A stretch of 64,000 nt of DNA from Branchiostoma floridae (taxonomy: Eukaryota; Chordata; Leptocardii; Amphioxiformes; Branchiostomatidae): NCBI RefSeq assembly GCF_000003815.2, contig NC_049987.1, positions 2,575,416-2,639,415 of the forward strand, written 5' to 3'. Of this stretch, positions 12,201-23,554 are shown piece after piece. The position numbers and the translations under genes were made by a program. The notes under the pieces are model-generated. The model was not told where the DNA came from. It worked only from the letters and a program-made list of their open reading frames with translations, and ran no database searches. The first letter of the stretch is position 1. The number at the start of each line of letters is the position of its first letter.

Positions 12201-15200
12201 GAGAATATGAGAACAAAGTGGTATACTGAGCAATAGATTCTTCATTGTTTCTAGTACGTCTTTCTGTTTGACTTTGGAATTGCCCTTGGCATCTAGCCTC
12301 CAAGCAGACCCTTTGGTGCCATGAGATAGTATCAAAGCTGGCCAAGGAGTATAGCTGGCCAAATGGAGTCAAACGGGCGCCGGTTTCACACACATCCCCT
12401 AGGTCGGCTTCAGTCCTCTGCCAGCTTTTGATACTAAACCGTAGTATAAGATAGCATCAAAAGCTGGCACAAGCCACCGATAGCAAATAACACACTCCTA
12501 GGCCAGCTTCACTCCTCTGACAGCTTTTGATACTATCTTATTCTACCGTAGGATCTGCTTGGAGATTACTTGGCGTCCTACGTAATACTTTATACGATAC
12601 ATCATTTTTTTCGATATGTCAGTTAGACGGACAGAGACTTTAGGTAAAGACTATAAAAGAGAGCTTGAGTATATAAGAGGGTAGATTTTAAATATATATT
12701 TCTTTTTTCCAGCAACACACTGTCTAGGGCACTTCTACAACGCCCTGAACTTCTCGGAACATTACAACGTGAAGTATCCAGGTGTTAACGCAGCTGCGCA
12801 TCCCAAACAGGTGATTTTGCCCACGAAAGTATAGATAAACAATTCGGAATGACTATTTCATTTTCTTACAATCGAATCGAAAAGTACCAATGTTGATTCT
12901 GTGATGGAAGACACTAACTTATTCAGTTTGACTGTGTTATTCTTTTCCAACTACACAAACTATCATAATTTTGTACATTTTGTAAATTGTTTTCTTTGCT
13001 TTTCTTCTACAGGACCCAATACAGGTGCTACTTCCGACAGGTATTATCTATTTATTGTCTTGTCACCTTATTTGTTGTTCTTATAGTACACTAAGTACCA
13101 TCGGCAAATACCTCAAAGCAATGGACATAGAGATTCAGTATGTTTTATTTCTATTCTATAAAGTGGTCAAATAAAACATACATTGAATGTATCTTTCCAG
13201 AATTTTGCTGGCTAAGACATTTAACCTTTTTATAAATATTGTTTATACGTAGGACGCCCTTTGATAGAACGTTGCATGGAGAACAACTACACATCTAACA
13301 CGTTAAAGAACCTGCCACATTTATCCAAAAGAGTACTGGTTCTTCTCGGTCATCGTTGTAAGTAAATCAAATCTGTTAGGGTCTGCAGCTTGTACGCCCT
13401 CGCAAAGCTAAGTCATACAGAAGACACATACTGGGACACTTGTCTATTGTGATTCTTCCTAGCAGTGATTGATTACCATGAAACTCATGCAAAACGCATT
13501 GCAATCCTAGTCTCTAATTGGCGATGAAGAAACGTTTTCGGATATGTATCCTCCAAAGCAAACAAAAAGAACTCTCTGACTAGGGAAAAGGGAAGATACG
13601 CACAGGAGATATCTCCTCTTTTGCTAGGTTTGTTTCTCCAGTGTTTCCCTAGACTATTGAACTGAGCTTTTCGAGTGAATACAAACCTGTTGTGTAAGGC
13701 CATAAAGAGGTTAACTTGGTATGCAATACAAAACAAACGATGTCTTTTTTAATGCCCACCACAGTTCCAGGGCTGACCGGTGTGGCTATGGTCCTATTAC
13801 TGATGCTGATTGTCAGCACGTCCTCCATGGCTATCCGGACCGTGAACTACGAGCTGTTCTGGTACACGCACCACCTCTTCCTCATCCTCTACTGCCTTAT
13901 GCTGCTTCATCCCATGCGGTGAGACCTCACAGGTTTATTCTTGCCCCTTCTTTTACTTTCTCCGTTAAGTACGCTCTTAAATGTAAAGATAGACGTTGTG
14001 AGTCCATGTGAAAATACATTTGCCATACGAATCTTCGGCATTCGTGTAGGGTGTTAAACTGACCACTCGCTTCTGACATGCGTCAATTTTCCGTAAACAT
14101 GGGGTCATTAGTAGATGCACGCGAAAGTCGATATCGTCCACCGTCTCGCGAGAATAAGCAATATATACTGTTTAGCACGTTATGCGGTATATGTTTTGCT
14201 ACGTGTTTTGTAATATTAGTATGTTATCTATTTATATCTAGTTCACAATACTAGCAAATGCTGCATGTGTTGCACGTGTATTGTATTGTGGTCATTCTTA
14301 TAAAGACAAACTAAATTTTTAGATGCTATTCAGAATTTACGTCTGCATTTAACGTGCATGATCATCACTGTTTTGAACTAGCTTGAAGTGTGACATCAAA
14401 TATGCCGACAGTTGAGTAAACTTTGCAGGGATTTGTTCTTAAAAGTTTATGAGACCTATTCCGCCAGATCTTCTCGAAGAGTTTACTTCTTAAGGCAGCT
14501 TTTTGTTACTTAACTATTGGCTGTGTCTGTAGAAGTCATCTCAATAAACGATCACCCACAGCCAGCTTAGCGAGTGTCTTAAGTTTTATAGCTGTAACGT
14601 CTTACAAGATAATCACGTCTTATTTTTACTATCAACATTTCTCCCGTCCCGAACGCAGCGGGATATTGAAAGAACAGCTGAACTTGGACGAGCACCCACC
14701 TGGCTGCCACATGCTCATGGACACAGGCGGGTCGAATGACACCTTGAACGTGACTTCAGAACCTGAACCTGAGCCGGAGCCGTACCACGGACTGATGTCT
14801 TATCCAGAACCCGAGGCGGAACCACTGCCCGAAGGGAGTACCGATGAGTTTGGACGGATAGTCACGTGTAAGGGGCCGCCTGTGTTTGACACTCATGCGG
14901 TTGAGGTAAGTACTGCCATTGATTCGCAGTCTCATATCTTTAAGTTAACCCGTAGCATGGTACGGTAACTTCTTATTCAAGACCGAAGGTCAAGTTCAAC
15001 ATAAATCAAAGTTTAACAATTGATACCCATCTACATGTGCATGCTGATACCACATGTTTTCCTCCTAAATTTATGTTCTTCGTTCAAGTATCTCTTTCTT
15101 GAATTCGTTTCTCTGTTTGTGGAATCAGTCGACATTTTTGATTGCAAAATTGAATCGTCAACTTGTAATCACTCATGGTACTGAAAGACGAATCTCGATC

Positions 15201-18200
15201 ACTCGACCTCTTGCACAGAATACATAGAGCCGTCTCGGTTTACTAGTAAGACTGTCATGTTTAAAAATGTTACGAGGCATTCTCAAAAATGTCTGCCGCA
15301 CTCTGTCTAACTGAATGTAACACGTTTCGTTTTTGTTATTTATGTAGTGGGCCCCCTTGGAAATCAACTTCAAACAAGTTGAAGGGGCTACCCACATGTT
15401 TTGAGATGAATAAATAAATAAAGCTTGCATGCTTCTGAGATTACTAATGCTTTATCAAGAATCTCCGAATATCTTTCTCTTAACCGTTGATTTTGGGGTC
15501 CTATTAGATTACCCGGAGTTGATGTATGAATATATGATATGTTTCAGATGTTGAAAAAGAGAAACAAGTGTCTGATATTATGATTTGTGGTAGATTACAT
15601 AGAAATAGAAATCTTTATTGACACGACAAAAGTACAGAGACTTTCGTAAGGTCTACATGTATAACAAGTACTTATACAGTACAACTAAACAGACATATAT
15701 GGATATTTATATAGGTATGAAAAAGTCAACATATTGGATATATCTAGCATGTCATTTACACACTATTAGTGCTTCTACGGTAAAAGCATTGAAGCTGAAT
15801 TTCGTGGATATATTTGCCTACTTGTACACAGTAGGGGTTATCACCTCCCAGAATGTAGTTAAATTTATCTATCGAACAGAGAGTAGCAAATTCTTTAGAG
15901 CAAGCGGAAAGTAATGTGATCAGCTTTGTGCGTTTATCATTATATCCCTTCGTTCCCCAGGTGTGGGTGTGGCTGGTGGGTCCGTTCTGTCTGTACTGTG
16001 CGGAGAGAGTGTACCGTCTGGTACGGAGTAACTCTCCAGCTGCCATCTCCGGCATCATAGAGCATCCTGACGAGGTGGTGGAGGTCCAGCTGACCAAGGA
16101 AGGCTTCGTGGCCAAACCAGGGCAGGTAGACATTAGGTGGGCCTTGGTGTGGGGCTTCTGAAGATATTCAAACACCTCATTCTATTACTGAACTAGTTTA
16201 ACTGTAATATCCAACACAAAAACTGGACTCACCCAAATTTTCGACTGAACAGCACCAGTCTTTGTCAAGGAATGACTACTGCTGTCGTGACGTCACGTTT
16301 TGCAGATAGAAGACGTGACTCAGTAAGCAGTGGATCGTAGGTTGCAGGACTCTATGACACCCACCTTTTCTGTTCAGGGATGGTTGTAAAGCTCTATTGT
16401 AAAGTTATGGATGAAATTTTAAGTCCTTTTCTTTCAACATGCATCCCTTAATACTACAGTCACATGTGCACTGTCTTTAGACTCGTTTAGAGGATGTAAC
16501 ACCGACCGGACTCTGAAGCCATAAATTTATCGCGGTGAACTGCTTGATGCCCCGGCACCTCTTGGTGTCTTTATCATGTTTCCACTATATACATTCATTC
16601 AATTCATTTATTTCAATTCAGCAGATGTTCTATCTATCTATTAGATTAAATGCTCCTTTTCCTCCAATAGTACGTGGTCATCAACTGTCCGGATGTGTCA
16701 ACACTGGAGTATCATCCTTTCACACTTACTATGGTAAAAAAGCATGCCTTTCTACTTGATTGATAGTCAAATAACTTCACATTTATCGAAATAAATGTAC
16801 CTTAAACTTTCGTTGTCTTCCTAAATTTTCCTGAATGCAGTTACTTATTTTTCTCCGTTCTTGCTCCCCATCTAGTGTCCATCGTCAAGAGACCCAACAT
16901 TCAGTATCCACCTTCAAAAAATGGGAGATTGGACAGGTGAATGAATAGCTCCAGCAAGCCATCTTCTTTTAGGCTAATGTCGATTCGATTATATACACGG
17001 ATTTACGTGCATCCATTCTCGCGTTTACACACACACACACACACACAAACAAACACACACACACACACGCACACGCACACATGTATTAGTTTTGGGAATT
17101 AACATTGCCTTTGCGGAAATTACTTTCAACAGCATTATAATCAATAAGATTAAGATTGATGATGAATGTTGTTATGAACACCTACAAACATTTTATCTGT
17201 TGAACCAGAATCCCTGTATGAACGTCTACTGCCGGATACAGACGGGACAGACGAGAGTTTACCGGTGATGGTGCACAGGCAGTACCCGATGTAAGCCAGC
17301 CTTATGCCCTTTGTTTACATGTTAATAAATGTACAGTTGTTGTTGAAGAGATTCATTAGTCACGTATGTTCGCAGGTAATAGAATTTTTCATCAATCAGT
17401 GACTGTTATTAAAGGTAAGCAAACATACCTCCACCTGCTGGCTTGCTAGCCTGGCCCTCTTGCTCATGGAGTGACCCAGATCTCGCGAGAGTTGCGAGAA
17501 CTAGGTCACTCCGTGAGCAAGATGGACTGGATAGCCATCGAAAATTTGGAGGTATGTTTGCTTACCTTTAATAACAGTCACTGATTGATGATTCTGTGAT
17601 GTGTTACTGATGCATGTCCCCGTGGAGCAATCGGTAACGCAACTCTACTGGTCATCTCTGGGTCAAATTCAGTGGATCCGCTGGTCGGACGTCGATTCTA
17701 GCTATTTCAGCTCAGACATGTATTAAGGGATTGCATTCGTCATTTCGGATGAAAACATAAAGTGTGTGGCCCCTTGCTTTTGTATGAGAAAGTTTTACTT
17801 TCTAACCTATGCGTGCAAATGGTCCACACTCATCGATCGTGCTGAGTAGGGGAACCGGTGTGATTAGTATAAGACGCAAGCCGTAGGAAGGCCACATTGA
17901 ACTACTAGCTACGGAAAAGCGTAATACTTCGTTCTCAGTCTGAGTTCAACCGCTTTACATTTACATTTTCCATTGCTAATTTGCTTACTTTTGTAGTGGA
18001 ATGTATTGAAAATGTTGTAATGATGCTTTTGTAGACTGTACGTTGATGGCCCGTTTGGTAGTCCCAGTGAAAACGTCTTCCACTATGACGTCAGCCTGTG
18101 TATAGCTGGTGGAATCGGCATCACACCATTTGCCTCCGTACTCAACCATCTACTGTGAGTAGTATATAGTGTCTCTTTAGTCTACTATAGGTGGTATCTC

Positions 18201-20348
18201 ACTCTACTTGGGGCACCGATGCGGCACTGCGTGGCTCGAAAGATTACTACGAATTTCAGAGATAAAGAATTTTCTTAAGTTTTGTGTATTTTGTTGTCTT
18301 CTAAGTCATACGTTTACGTATTACGCAATATTCAAATTATTTTAAAAAATTGTGAAAATAAACCAAACAGTGCTGCAGTGAACGAACCTCGCAGTGCCGC
18401 ACCGGTGCCCCAAGTATAGTGAGATACCACCTTTTGCGATTTCTGGATTGTTTCCTGAAGAATGTATACATGTATGAACGTCAGTGCACGCAATAGTGCG
18501 AACTAAAAGACGTTGATCCCAAAGGCAAATCACATTACCAGCGGTGGCTTCCCGACCATCTCCAGGCCATGGTTGGGTTTTAGTCGTGAAGAAGAACATA
18601 GAAGAACTTTAGAAGAAGAAGAAGAACTTTATTGCGCAACGATCGTACACGGTACAATGTATGGCAAAAAAAAGAAGAAACAAACTTATCATCCTTATTA
18701 CTAAAACAAGTATCAACCTTAGTACATATGCAGATTATGAATATAGAATAAAATAATTGGCATCCTATATCTACATATGAGGTAGAACTAGTTCGTTGGA
18801 GAGGTTGGCTAGTGGTTTAAAAAGCTTCTGTGTTACATCGAAAATCCATTTTGTCTTTGAATTTGATCAAAGAAGCGGACTGGAGCTAAAAAAGAATTGA
18901 CTCCAAACTACTCCCAAACTCACGAGCTCTATTAAATCTTGGTTTGGAAGGGATCGGAAATTAAGTCGTGAATGTGTGTCTCACTCACTCATTTTTTTTT
19001 TTTTTGCAAATTGTAAATGTGATAATGTTATATATGCACAAGCATAATTCAGGTAACTGATGTTGCCTGCGAGACCTTGTACATAGTGTATGTGTTTCCT
19101 GAATAAACCAATCATTATTATTATTATTTCATCACTCATCCTCGCCGCATATCAGTCTTCGCTGAGGCGGTGTGTCAGTTTAGATTCTATACTGATTTCT
19201 AAGTTATTCCATTCCTTTCAAGAAACGAAGGTACGAAGTCTTCCAGACTGCGGCGGCTGTACCTGGTCTGGGTCTGCAAAAACATCACGTCTTTCTTATG
19301 GATCGCTCAGGTTCTATGTTCGCTACAACGGCAGGTAAATACATTTGTCAACATTTTCTATATATATTTAAATGAAACATTGTACATTTCCTCTAACAAC
19401 GCCGTGCAAAAAAGAAACTGTACCATATTCCTAAACGATTTTTGACAAATTTGATGTCACAAAGTAGCATAGAAATACTCAATCTGATGTATGTAATAGT
19501 TCCCTTTATTACGTACCGTGGATTCCAATCGATATAGTCCACTCGTTTTGTAGTAGTAACTTAAATTGTCGTAATATAACGTATTTGTGTAGTATTAGAC
19601 TGTAACATTTGTTTTCTATACATTGCCATACATTGTCACTGATGCAATTGTTGCGCAATAGATAATCATATATATATATGTATAATATCTATCTTCGAAA
19701 TATTGTTCCCAGTATACAGGTTGTCCAGTTTTTTTATGATTCACAATTCTGCCTTTTTAAAAATTTACAGGCATGGAATGAAAACAGACCGGACTTCCTG
19801 AATATCCACCTACATTTAACAAGAAGCAGAGATGTACAGGTGATTTTTTTCCTCATATTTTTCCGCCAATATTTTGCTCCAAAAGCACCCTCTCCCTTAC
19901 CTTAACAAAAACCTATTTTTCACCATCCTTATTCAAACACACTGCAACTGAAATATGACAAAGGTCAAGAGCTATTTTAATATCAGTTAACAAGAAGTAG
20001 AGATGTACCAGTGATAAAATTATGCTACTTATTCATATCATTTTAAAACAATATTTCGTTATTCTTCGCTATATTAGAGGTATACTCATCACTATCCTTA
20101 ATATATAGCACGCAGTGCAGCCATCATAATTGCAATGGGCGCCAAACGGGCAAAATCTTGTGTCAAAATGAACAGGTGCGTTTTTTCTTGTAACTACGTA
20201 ATATCTCCTCCTGAATGACGAGATATGGCCTCACGTTGTTGTTGTTACAGATACTAGAGAGAGAATACCCATTCCTGAACAGCCGTGTACACGTAGGCCG
20301 GCCACAGTGGAGGCATATCTTCGACGAGGTGGCCAGATATAATCCAAG
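9162..20348 (+). CDS. NADPH oxidase 4 (gene span; 14 exons listed separately)
   Basis: Membrane flavocytochrome that passes electrons from NADPH through FAD and two haems to oxygen; NOX4 is the constitutively active, H2O2-producing member and pairs with p22phox. The 14 exons total 1493 bases (about 497 codons) and join in consistent phase. Haem ligands have the family spacing: two His 14 residues apart in helix III ('FHMLC' to 'ATHCLGH') and two 13 apart in helix V ('WYTHHLF' to 'LLHPM'). The FAD motif 'YHPFTLT', the NADPH motifs 'DGPFGSP' and '[10 protein letters not shown]', and 'QENRPD'-type 'NENRPDFLN' follow in order. '[12 protein letters not shown]' and a long E-loop identify NOX4 rather than NOX1-3. 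Missing: the N-terminal 50 or so residues, not found upstream, and the last exon with the 'FCCGP' type motif, expected after 20348 and probably in the N gap. The gene is otherwise intact. Confidence 0.95.
9996..10080 (+). CDS. NOX4 exon b (helix III start)
   Basis: 85 bases, phase 0 to 1. Encodes '[20 protein letters not shown]'. The His in 'KFHML' is the first helix III haem ligand. Donor is 'gtaagt'. Confidence 0.93.
10112..10264. mobile_element. Foldback MITE family C, copy 1 (NOX4 intron)
   Basis: Arms 'aatctccttgcagatattgt' and 'caatatctgcttggagatta' pair, with inner arms 'gatagtatcataagctgggg' and 'ggcttatgatactatctta'. Related copies lie at 12319-12566 and 39601-39718. Confidence 0.85.
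11150..11757. mobile_element. Long-TIR foldback element, family D, copy 1 (NOX4 intron)
   Basis: About 180-base inverted ends: the left contains 'aacacaccaggtttgtactg' and the right 'cagtacaaacctggtgtgtt'. The outer ends share 'ggtaaaccgcct' and its inverse. The middle (about 11330-11545) carries a separate SINE-like insertion. No transposase frame. Confidence 0.8.
11380..11545 (+). mobile_element. tRNA-derived SINE-like segment inside family D element
   Basis: A perfect RNA polymerase III B box, GGTTCGAATCC, lies at 11450-11460. It is followed by a 'cttatacccttggtaaaggtg' type tail similar to the SINE at 44518-44760 ('tgcccttgggaaaggcac'). The A box is poor, so this is a decayed copy and not a functional tRNA gene. 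Confidence 0.5.
12319..12566. mobile_element. Foldback MITE family C, compound copy (NOX4 intron)
   Basis: Two adjacent hairpins built from 'gatagtatcaaagctggcc' and 'ccagcttttgatactatct' sequences, ending in 'gatctgcttggagattactt' as in the copy at 10112-10264. Confidence 0.75.
12713..12810 (+). CDS. NOX4 exon c (helix III end)
   Basis: 98 bases, phase 1 to 0. Encodes '[19 protein letters not shown]', with the second helix III haem-ligand His in 'ATH'. Good pyrimidine tract before the acceptor. Confidence 0.93.
13013..13040 (+). CDS. NOX4 micro-exon d
   Basis: Only 28 bases, phase 0 to 1, encoding 'DPIQVLLPT', which joins to 'VPGLTGV' of the next exon. The join reproduces the NOX4 '[12 protein letters not shown]' block, so the micro-exon is needed. 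Confidence 0.88.
13240..13742. mobile_element. Family D element, degenerate copy 2 (NOX4 intron)
   Basis: Right-end sequence matches 11560-11757: 'ttaaagaacctgccacattt' aligns with the equivalent stretch there, and both end in 'tgcaatacaaaacaaacga'-like sequence. The left arm is barely recognisable. The right end stops about 22 bases before the acceptor of NOX4 exon e. Confidence 0.6.
13765..13918 (+). CDS. NOX4 exon e (helices IV-V)
   Basis: 154 bases, phase 1 to 2. Encodes '[20 protein letters not shown]', then '[19 protein letters not shown]' with both helix V haem ligands. Donor 'gtgaga'. Confidence 0.95.
14659..14905 (+). CDS. NOX4 exon f (E-loop)
   Basis: 247 bases, phase 2 to 0. Starts '[19 protein letters not shown]', matching the NOX4 'THPPGC' block. 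The extracellular loop then has an acidic Glu-Pro repeat ('[12 protein letters not shown]', '[12 protein letters not shown]'). Donor 'gtaagt'. The long E-loop is the structural mark of NOX4. Confidence 0.93.
15340..15422 (+). mobile_element. LINE 3' end with (AATA)n tail
   Basis: 'gtgggcccccttggaaatca', 'agttgaaggggctacccaca' and a terminal 'gaataaataaataaa' are typical of a truncated LINE 3' UTR and tail. No ORF remains. Confidence 0.55.
15961..16125 (+). CDS. NOX4 exon g (helix VI and FAD domain start)
   Basis: 165 bases, phase 0 to 0. Encodes '[20 protein letters not shown]', then '[18 protein letters not shown]' and 'AKPGQ', closely following NOX4. Confidence 0.95.
16671..16733 (+). CDS. 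NOX4 exon h (FAD-binding motif)
   Basis: 63 bases, phase 0 to 0. Encodes '[20 protein letters not shown]' and a final M; HPFT is the FAD-binding motif. Confidence 0.94.
16876..16936 (+). CDS. NOX4 exon i
   Basis: 61 bases, phase 0 to 1. Encodes '[20 protein letters not shown]', the 'VHLKIVGDWT' equivalent. Confidence 0.92.
17022..17080. repeat. (CA)n microsatellite
   Basis: Runs of 'acacac' interrupted by 'aaacaaac' and 'gcacac', in a NOX4 intron. Confidence 0.9.
17209..17290 (+). CDS. NOX4 exon j
   Basis: 82 bases, phase 1 to 2. Encodes '[20 protein letters not shown]' then 'VHRQYP', the variable loop before the NADPH site. Acceptor 'aaccag' has a weak pyrimidine tract, but both phases fit. 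Confidence 0.85.
17349..17600. mobile_element. Foldback MITE family E, copy 1 (NOX4 intron)
   Basis: Near-perfect inverted arms 'aaaggtaagcaaacatacct' and 'aggtatgtttgcttaccttt', with outer 'caatcagtgactg' arms. The core has an internal palindrome around 'ctcgcgagagttgcgag'. A second copy runs off the window end from 63684. Confidence 0.92.
18035..18154 (+). CDS. NOX4 exon k (NADPH-binding)
   Basis: 120 bases, phase 2 to 2. Encodes '[19 protein letters not shown]' and '[20 protein letters not shown]', the two glycine-rich NADPH-binding segments. Confidence 0.95.
18189..18433. mobile_element. Foldback MITE family F (NOX4 intron)
   Basis: Left arm 'aggtggtatctcactctact' with 'tggggcaccgatgcggcact'; right arm is the inverse 'agtgccgcaccggtgcccca' and 'agtatagtgagataccacct'. 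About 45-base arms around an AT-rich core. Related core sequence ('cagagataaagaa') occurs at 56195-56725. Confidence 0.88.
18990..19128 (+). mobile_element. LINE 3' end with (ATT)n tail (NOX4 intron)
   Basis: 'gttgcctgcgagaccttgta', 'catagtgtatgtgtttcctg' and 'aataaacc' run into an ATT triplet tail, as expected for a truncated CR1-like LINE. Confidence 0.5.
19223..19334 (+). CDS. NOX4 exon l
   Basis: 112 bases, phase 2 to 0. Encodes '[20 protein letters not shown]' preceded by 'NEGTKSS', matching the NOX4 'KLRRLYFIWVCRDIQSF' block. Confidence 0.92.
19771..19839 (+). CDS. NOX4 exon m
   Basis: 69 bases, phase 0 to 0. Encodes '[20 protein letters not shown]' then 'DVQ'. At 19990-20010 'aacaagaagtagagatgta' is a decayed copy of this exon's 3' end in the following intron. 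Confidence 0.92.
20251..20348 (+). CDS. NOX4 exon n
   Basis: 98 bases, phase 0 to 2. Encodes '[20 protein letters not shown]' and '[12 protein letters not shown]'. Donor 'gtaagg'. The next exon should start with the completion of Arg and lead to a 'FCCGP' motif; I do not find it before 20690 or in 21076-21600. Confidence 0.93.
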
Positions 20349-20690
20349 GTAAGGTTGTGGAACTGTCCCTCAGTGCTGACTCGTCAGAAACGTCGTGTGA
20401 TTTAGATCATTCGTGGAGTCAGAAGATAGCGTTAGAGAATGCTTGTAACTGGATGTGCAAAGGTTAGGTTCAATGGTTAGGTTCAATGTGATATAACCAG
20501 CTGCTACCACGCCACGTGCCTGCGAAGTTAGTGTGTTATATAGCCTGAGTATCATCCCAGTTATTTTACCGGGATTCCATCGCCCCCCCCCCCCTCACCA
20601 ACCCCGAGCTCCGATAAACGAAATAGGATGAGCAGTGGATCATAAGTTGCAGGAAGTCTATGGCGCCTTCCGTTTCTCTTTAAAAATGGC
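20349..20690. other. NOX4 last visible intron, no exon seen
   Basis: Contains a poly-C run near 20582-20594. The end ('agcagtggatcataagttgc') resembles 16325-16345, a shared repeat. Confidence 0.5.
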
Positions 20691-21075
20691 NNNNNNNNNN
20701 NNNNNNNNNNNNNNNNNNNNNNNNNNNNNNNNNNNNNNNNNNNNNNNNNNNNNNNNNNNNNNNNNNNNNNNNNNNNNNNNNNNNNNNNNNNNNNNNNNNN
20801 NNNNNNNNNNNNNNNNNNNNNNNNNNNNNNNNNNNNNNNNNNNNNNNNNNNNNNNNNNNNNNNNNNNNNNNNNNNNNNNNNNNNNNNNNNNNNNNNNNNN
20901 NNNNNNNNNNNNNNNNNNNNNNNNNNNNNNNNNNNNNNNNNNNNNNNNNNNNNNNNNNNNNNNNNNNNNNNNNNNNNNNNNNNNNNNNNNNNNNNNNNNN
21001 NNNNNNNNNNNNNNNNNNNNNNNNNNNNNNNNNNNNNNNNNNNNNNNNNNNNNNNNNNNNNNNNNNNNNNNNNNN
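20691..21075. other. Assembly gap (385 N)
   Basis: Sequence is undetermined. It is the likely site of the NOX4 terminal exon. Confidence 0.99.
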
Positions 21076-23550
21076 CATACTTTGCTATTTCAACATTTTA
21101 CAATATTGATATAATTATCTTTTACCCTGGCTACATGAATGCACTGTTCCTGAAGAAGACTGTTCCTGATCGATAGGTCCCATGTTCTCACGGCTTCTTC
21201 TTTCAACATAAGTTCTAGAGGCACCTGGTTTTGTAAATTGATTTATCACAATACTGTAGCAATGAGTATGAACAGTTTATTATCATCAGAAGATCACAGT
21301 TATCAAAAACACATTGGAGATGTTATCTAGACATTTTTCAAGGCCATTTTGAGGAAAGAGTTCTTGTGATAAACACAATTGATTACAATGAACAAACACG
21401 TGTACATTAGAGTCGATTGCATATTACCGAGAGGGTGTTTCTTGCCTTTTGTTCTAACATTTTGGAAATCTTTGTAACAATCTAACTGTGATAAGTAACT
21501 GTTTAGAACTATTTATAACACGTTATAAATATTTCTATAGTATTCAAACATGTTAGAAACATTTCTAACATCAAATACATTATTTCTGTTAGTTTCTAAA
21601 CTGTTCCAACATAGATGCATCATTTGTCATCACATGTTCGAACATGGAAACAATATGATGAAATTGGGTCAGTGGGCTGGGAAGAGGGCAATTCACACAT
21701 CCCTGCCAAGTGCAGGAAATTATGTCTGTCTGCCACCTTCTCACAAAAGACTCACCAGTGTTTACTAAAGAAAAATCTAAAAATACAAGACCCAAACAAA
21801 GGACCAAGCTTAGCAGCTTTGTTTATGGGGTCAATAAAAGTTTTTATGGAGGGAAAAAATGACACAAAATGTTGGAACATGTTGGAACAATAACAAAAAC
21901 ACATAGATGTTTGAAAATTGTTCTAAATAAAGAGATAATTATATCATTACTTTCCCAAATGTTCCAACAAATATAAAAAGGTTCAAACATGTTTAAACTT
22001 TCATTTTGAAATGTTTGAACAATTTCGAACTTTAGTGACTGAAATGTTCTTTTACTCAAAATAGTTCAAACTTATTACATATATTATTTCAAAGCCATCT
22101 CGGTGACTTGGAATTGACTCTAGTATTATAATAATGGTCTTGAAAAACTGAGTGTATTGGGACCCTTGCTCAGGAAAAAAATCTGTATGTAACTGAAAAC
22201 CTTAAGAAAACACGCAAACAAACTTGTTTATAATGGACTTTTGGAATTACTGTAAGTATGTAAATCATTCTAAATGTTTGAGGTAATCACTCCATCCGGA
22301 ATTTGCAGAAATTGTATGTTGATCGTATTATCATATCTATAATTGCACAGAAATTTATGGTACTTTCCTATATATAAGTGAAACAATTAGGTTTGTATAG
22401 TGAAGAAGTGAATAAAGATTTTCCCCTTCATGTAATGACTTGAATTTCAACAATCATTGCCTTGTGTGTGTGTGTGTGATGTATCTAAAAATGCCTGGAT
22501 AGGTTGTTTTCATTCTGATGTTGGTAGGTCTAGGTGAGATCTCAAAATGATTAGACCCCACACAAACCCCGTCTTAGGCTTTGGTCACATTTCCAAACTG
22601 GGGCCTGGCCGAGATGTTCTAAGAATTGATTTATGAATCTTATTTTGACATTTTGATGTCTTTTATATCATACTTTTTGCTGCCCAGCCGAGCCCCGTTT
22701 TCGAAATGTGACCTAAGCCTTAGTGGCGTTCTGTGGCACTGTAGGAGAACTTACATTAGAAGATAATTGACTTCTGGATAATAGCAAAGGTTCTACAAAG
22801 GATCATGACATTAAGATGATTATCTTTGTCACCAAACCTTCTTTATTGTCATTGTAAAAAGTACAAACTTAAGGGAAATGTTCCTTAATATACCAATTTG
22901 CTGTAATATGGGTTACATGAGGTATAATTACTTTCCCCATTTACTTTATTCATATTTATGGGTCTCTTGGAAATATGAACAAGAACACAGATTACCATAA
23001 AATAGCAAAACAATGAAGAAACATTACCAGAATAGCTTAATACATGGTTATCTTGGTCCAGACATCTAGCTGCAATACGGATCATTTTGGTCCTCTCTCC
23101 ATGTGCGTTGGTATCTATAACATTTAGGATATTTTAAATCTAGGACATTAGACATACCATTCTTGTTATAGAATAATCAAGAACCGTACTTCCTCACACA
23201 GTAATGCCGACAACCTTTGTGAAAATTTCCCATTGATGTAGAAACTACTAAAACCAGCCAAATCAAACTGAGAAACTTTTTAAGCACCAAATTGCTTAAT
23301 TGTTTTACTGATCCCAGTAACTAAGCGTTACAAATTTCCTATCAATCTAATTCCCTATCATTTGTTTTTGGACTCCGTAATTATCATAACTTAGTATTAC
23401 ACATTCTTGCAAACAGCACCTTACTAATTCTTAGGCCACTAACCAACCTATCTGAAACAACCACTCCTCCTCAACAACAACTTTGCTCAGTCTATTGAGT
23501 GGTTACTGAGACAAGGCTTGACTGCTTAAAAAAACTGCCACTTAATCGAC
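21076..23550. other. AT-rich intergenic DNA between NOX4 and LAP3
   Basis: No exon recognised. From about 21420 to 22080 short motifs recur in both orientations ('gttccaac', 'gttagaaac', 'aacatgtt'), a diffuse self-complementary stretch. 22842-22847 is an AATAAA on the minus strand that could serve LAP3, nearly 1 kb after its stop. Confidence 0.45.
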
Positions 23551-23554
23551 CTGC

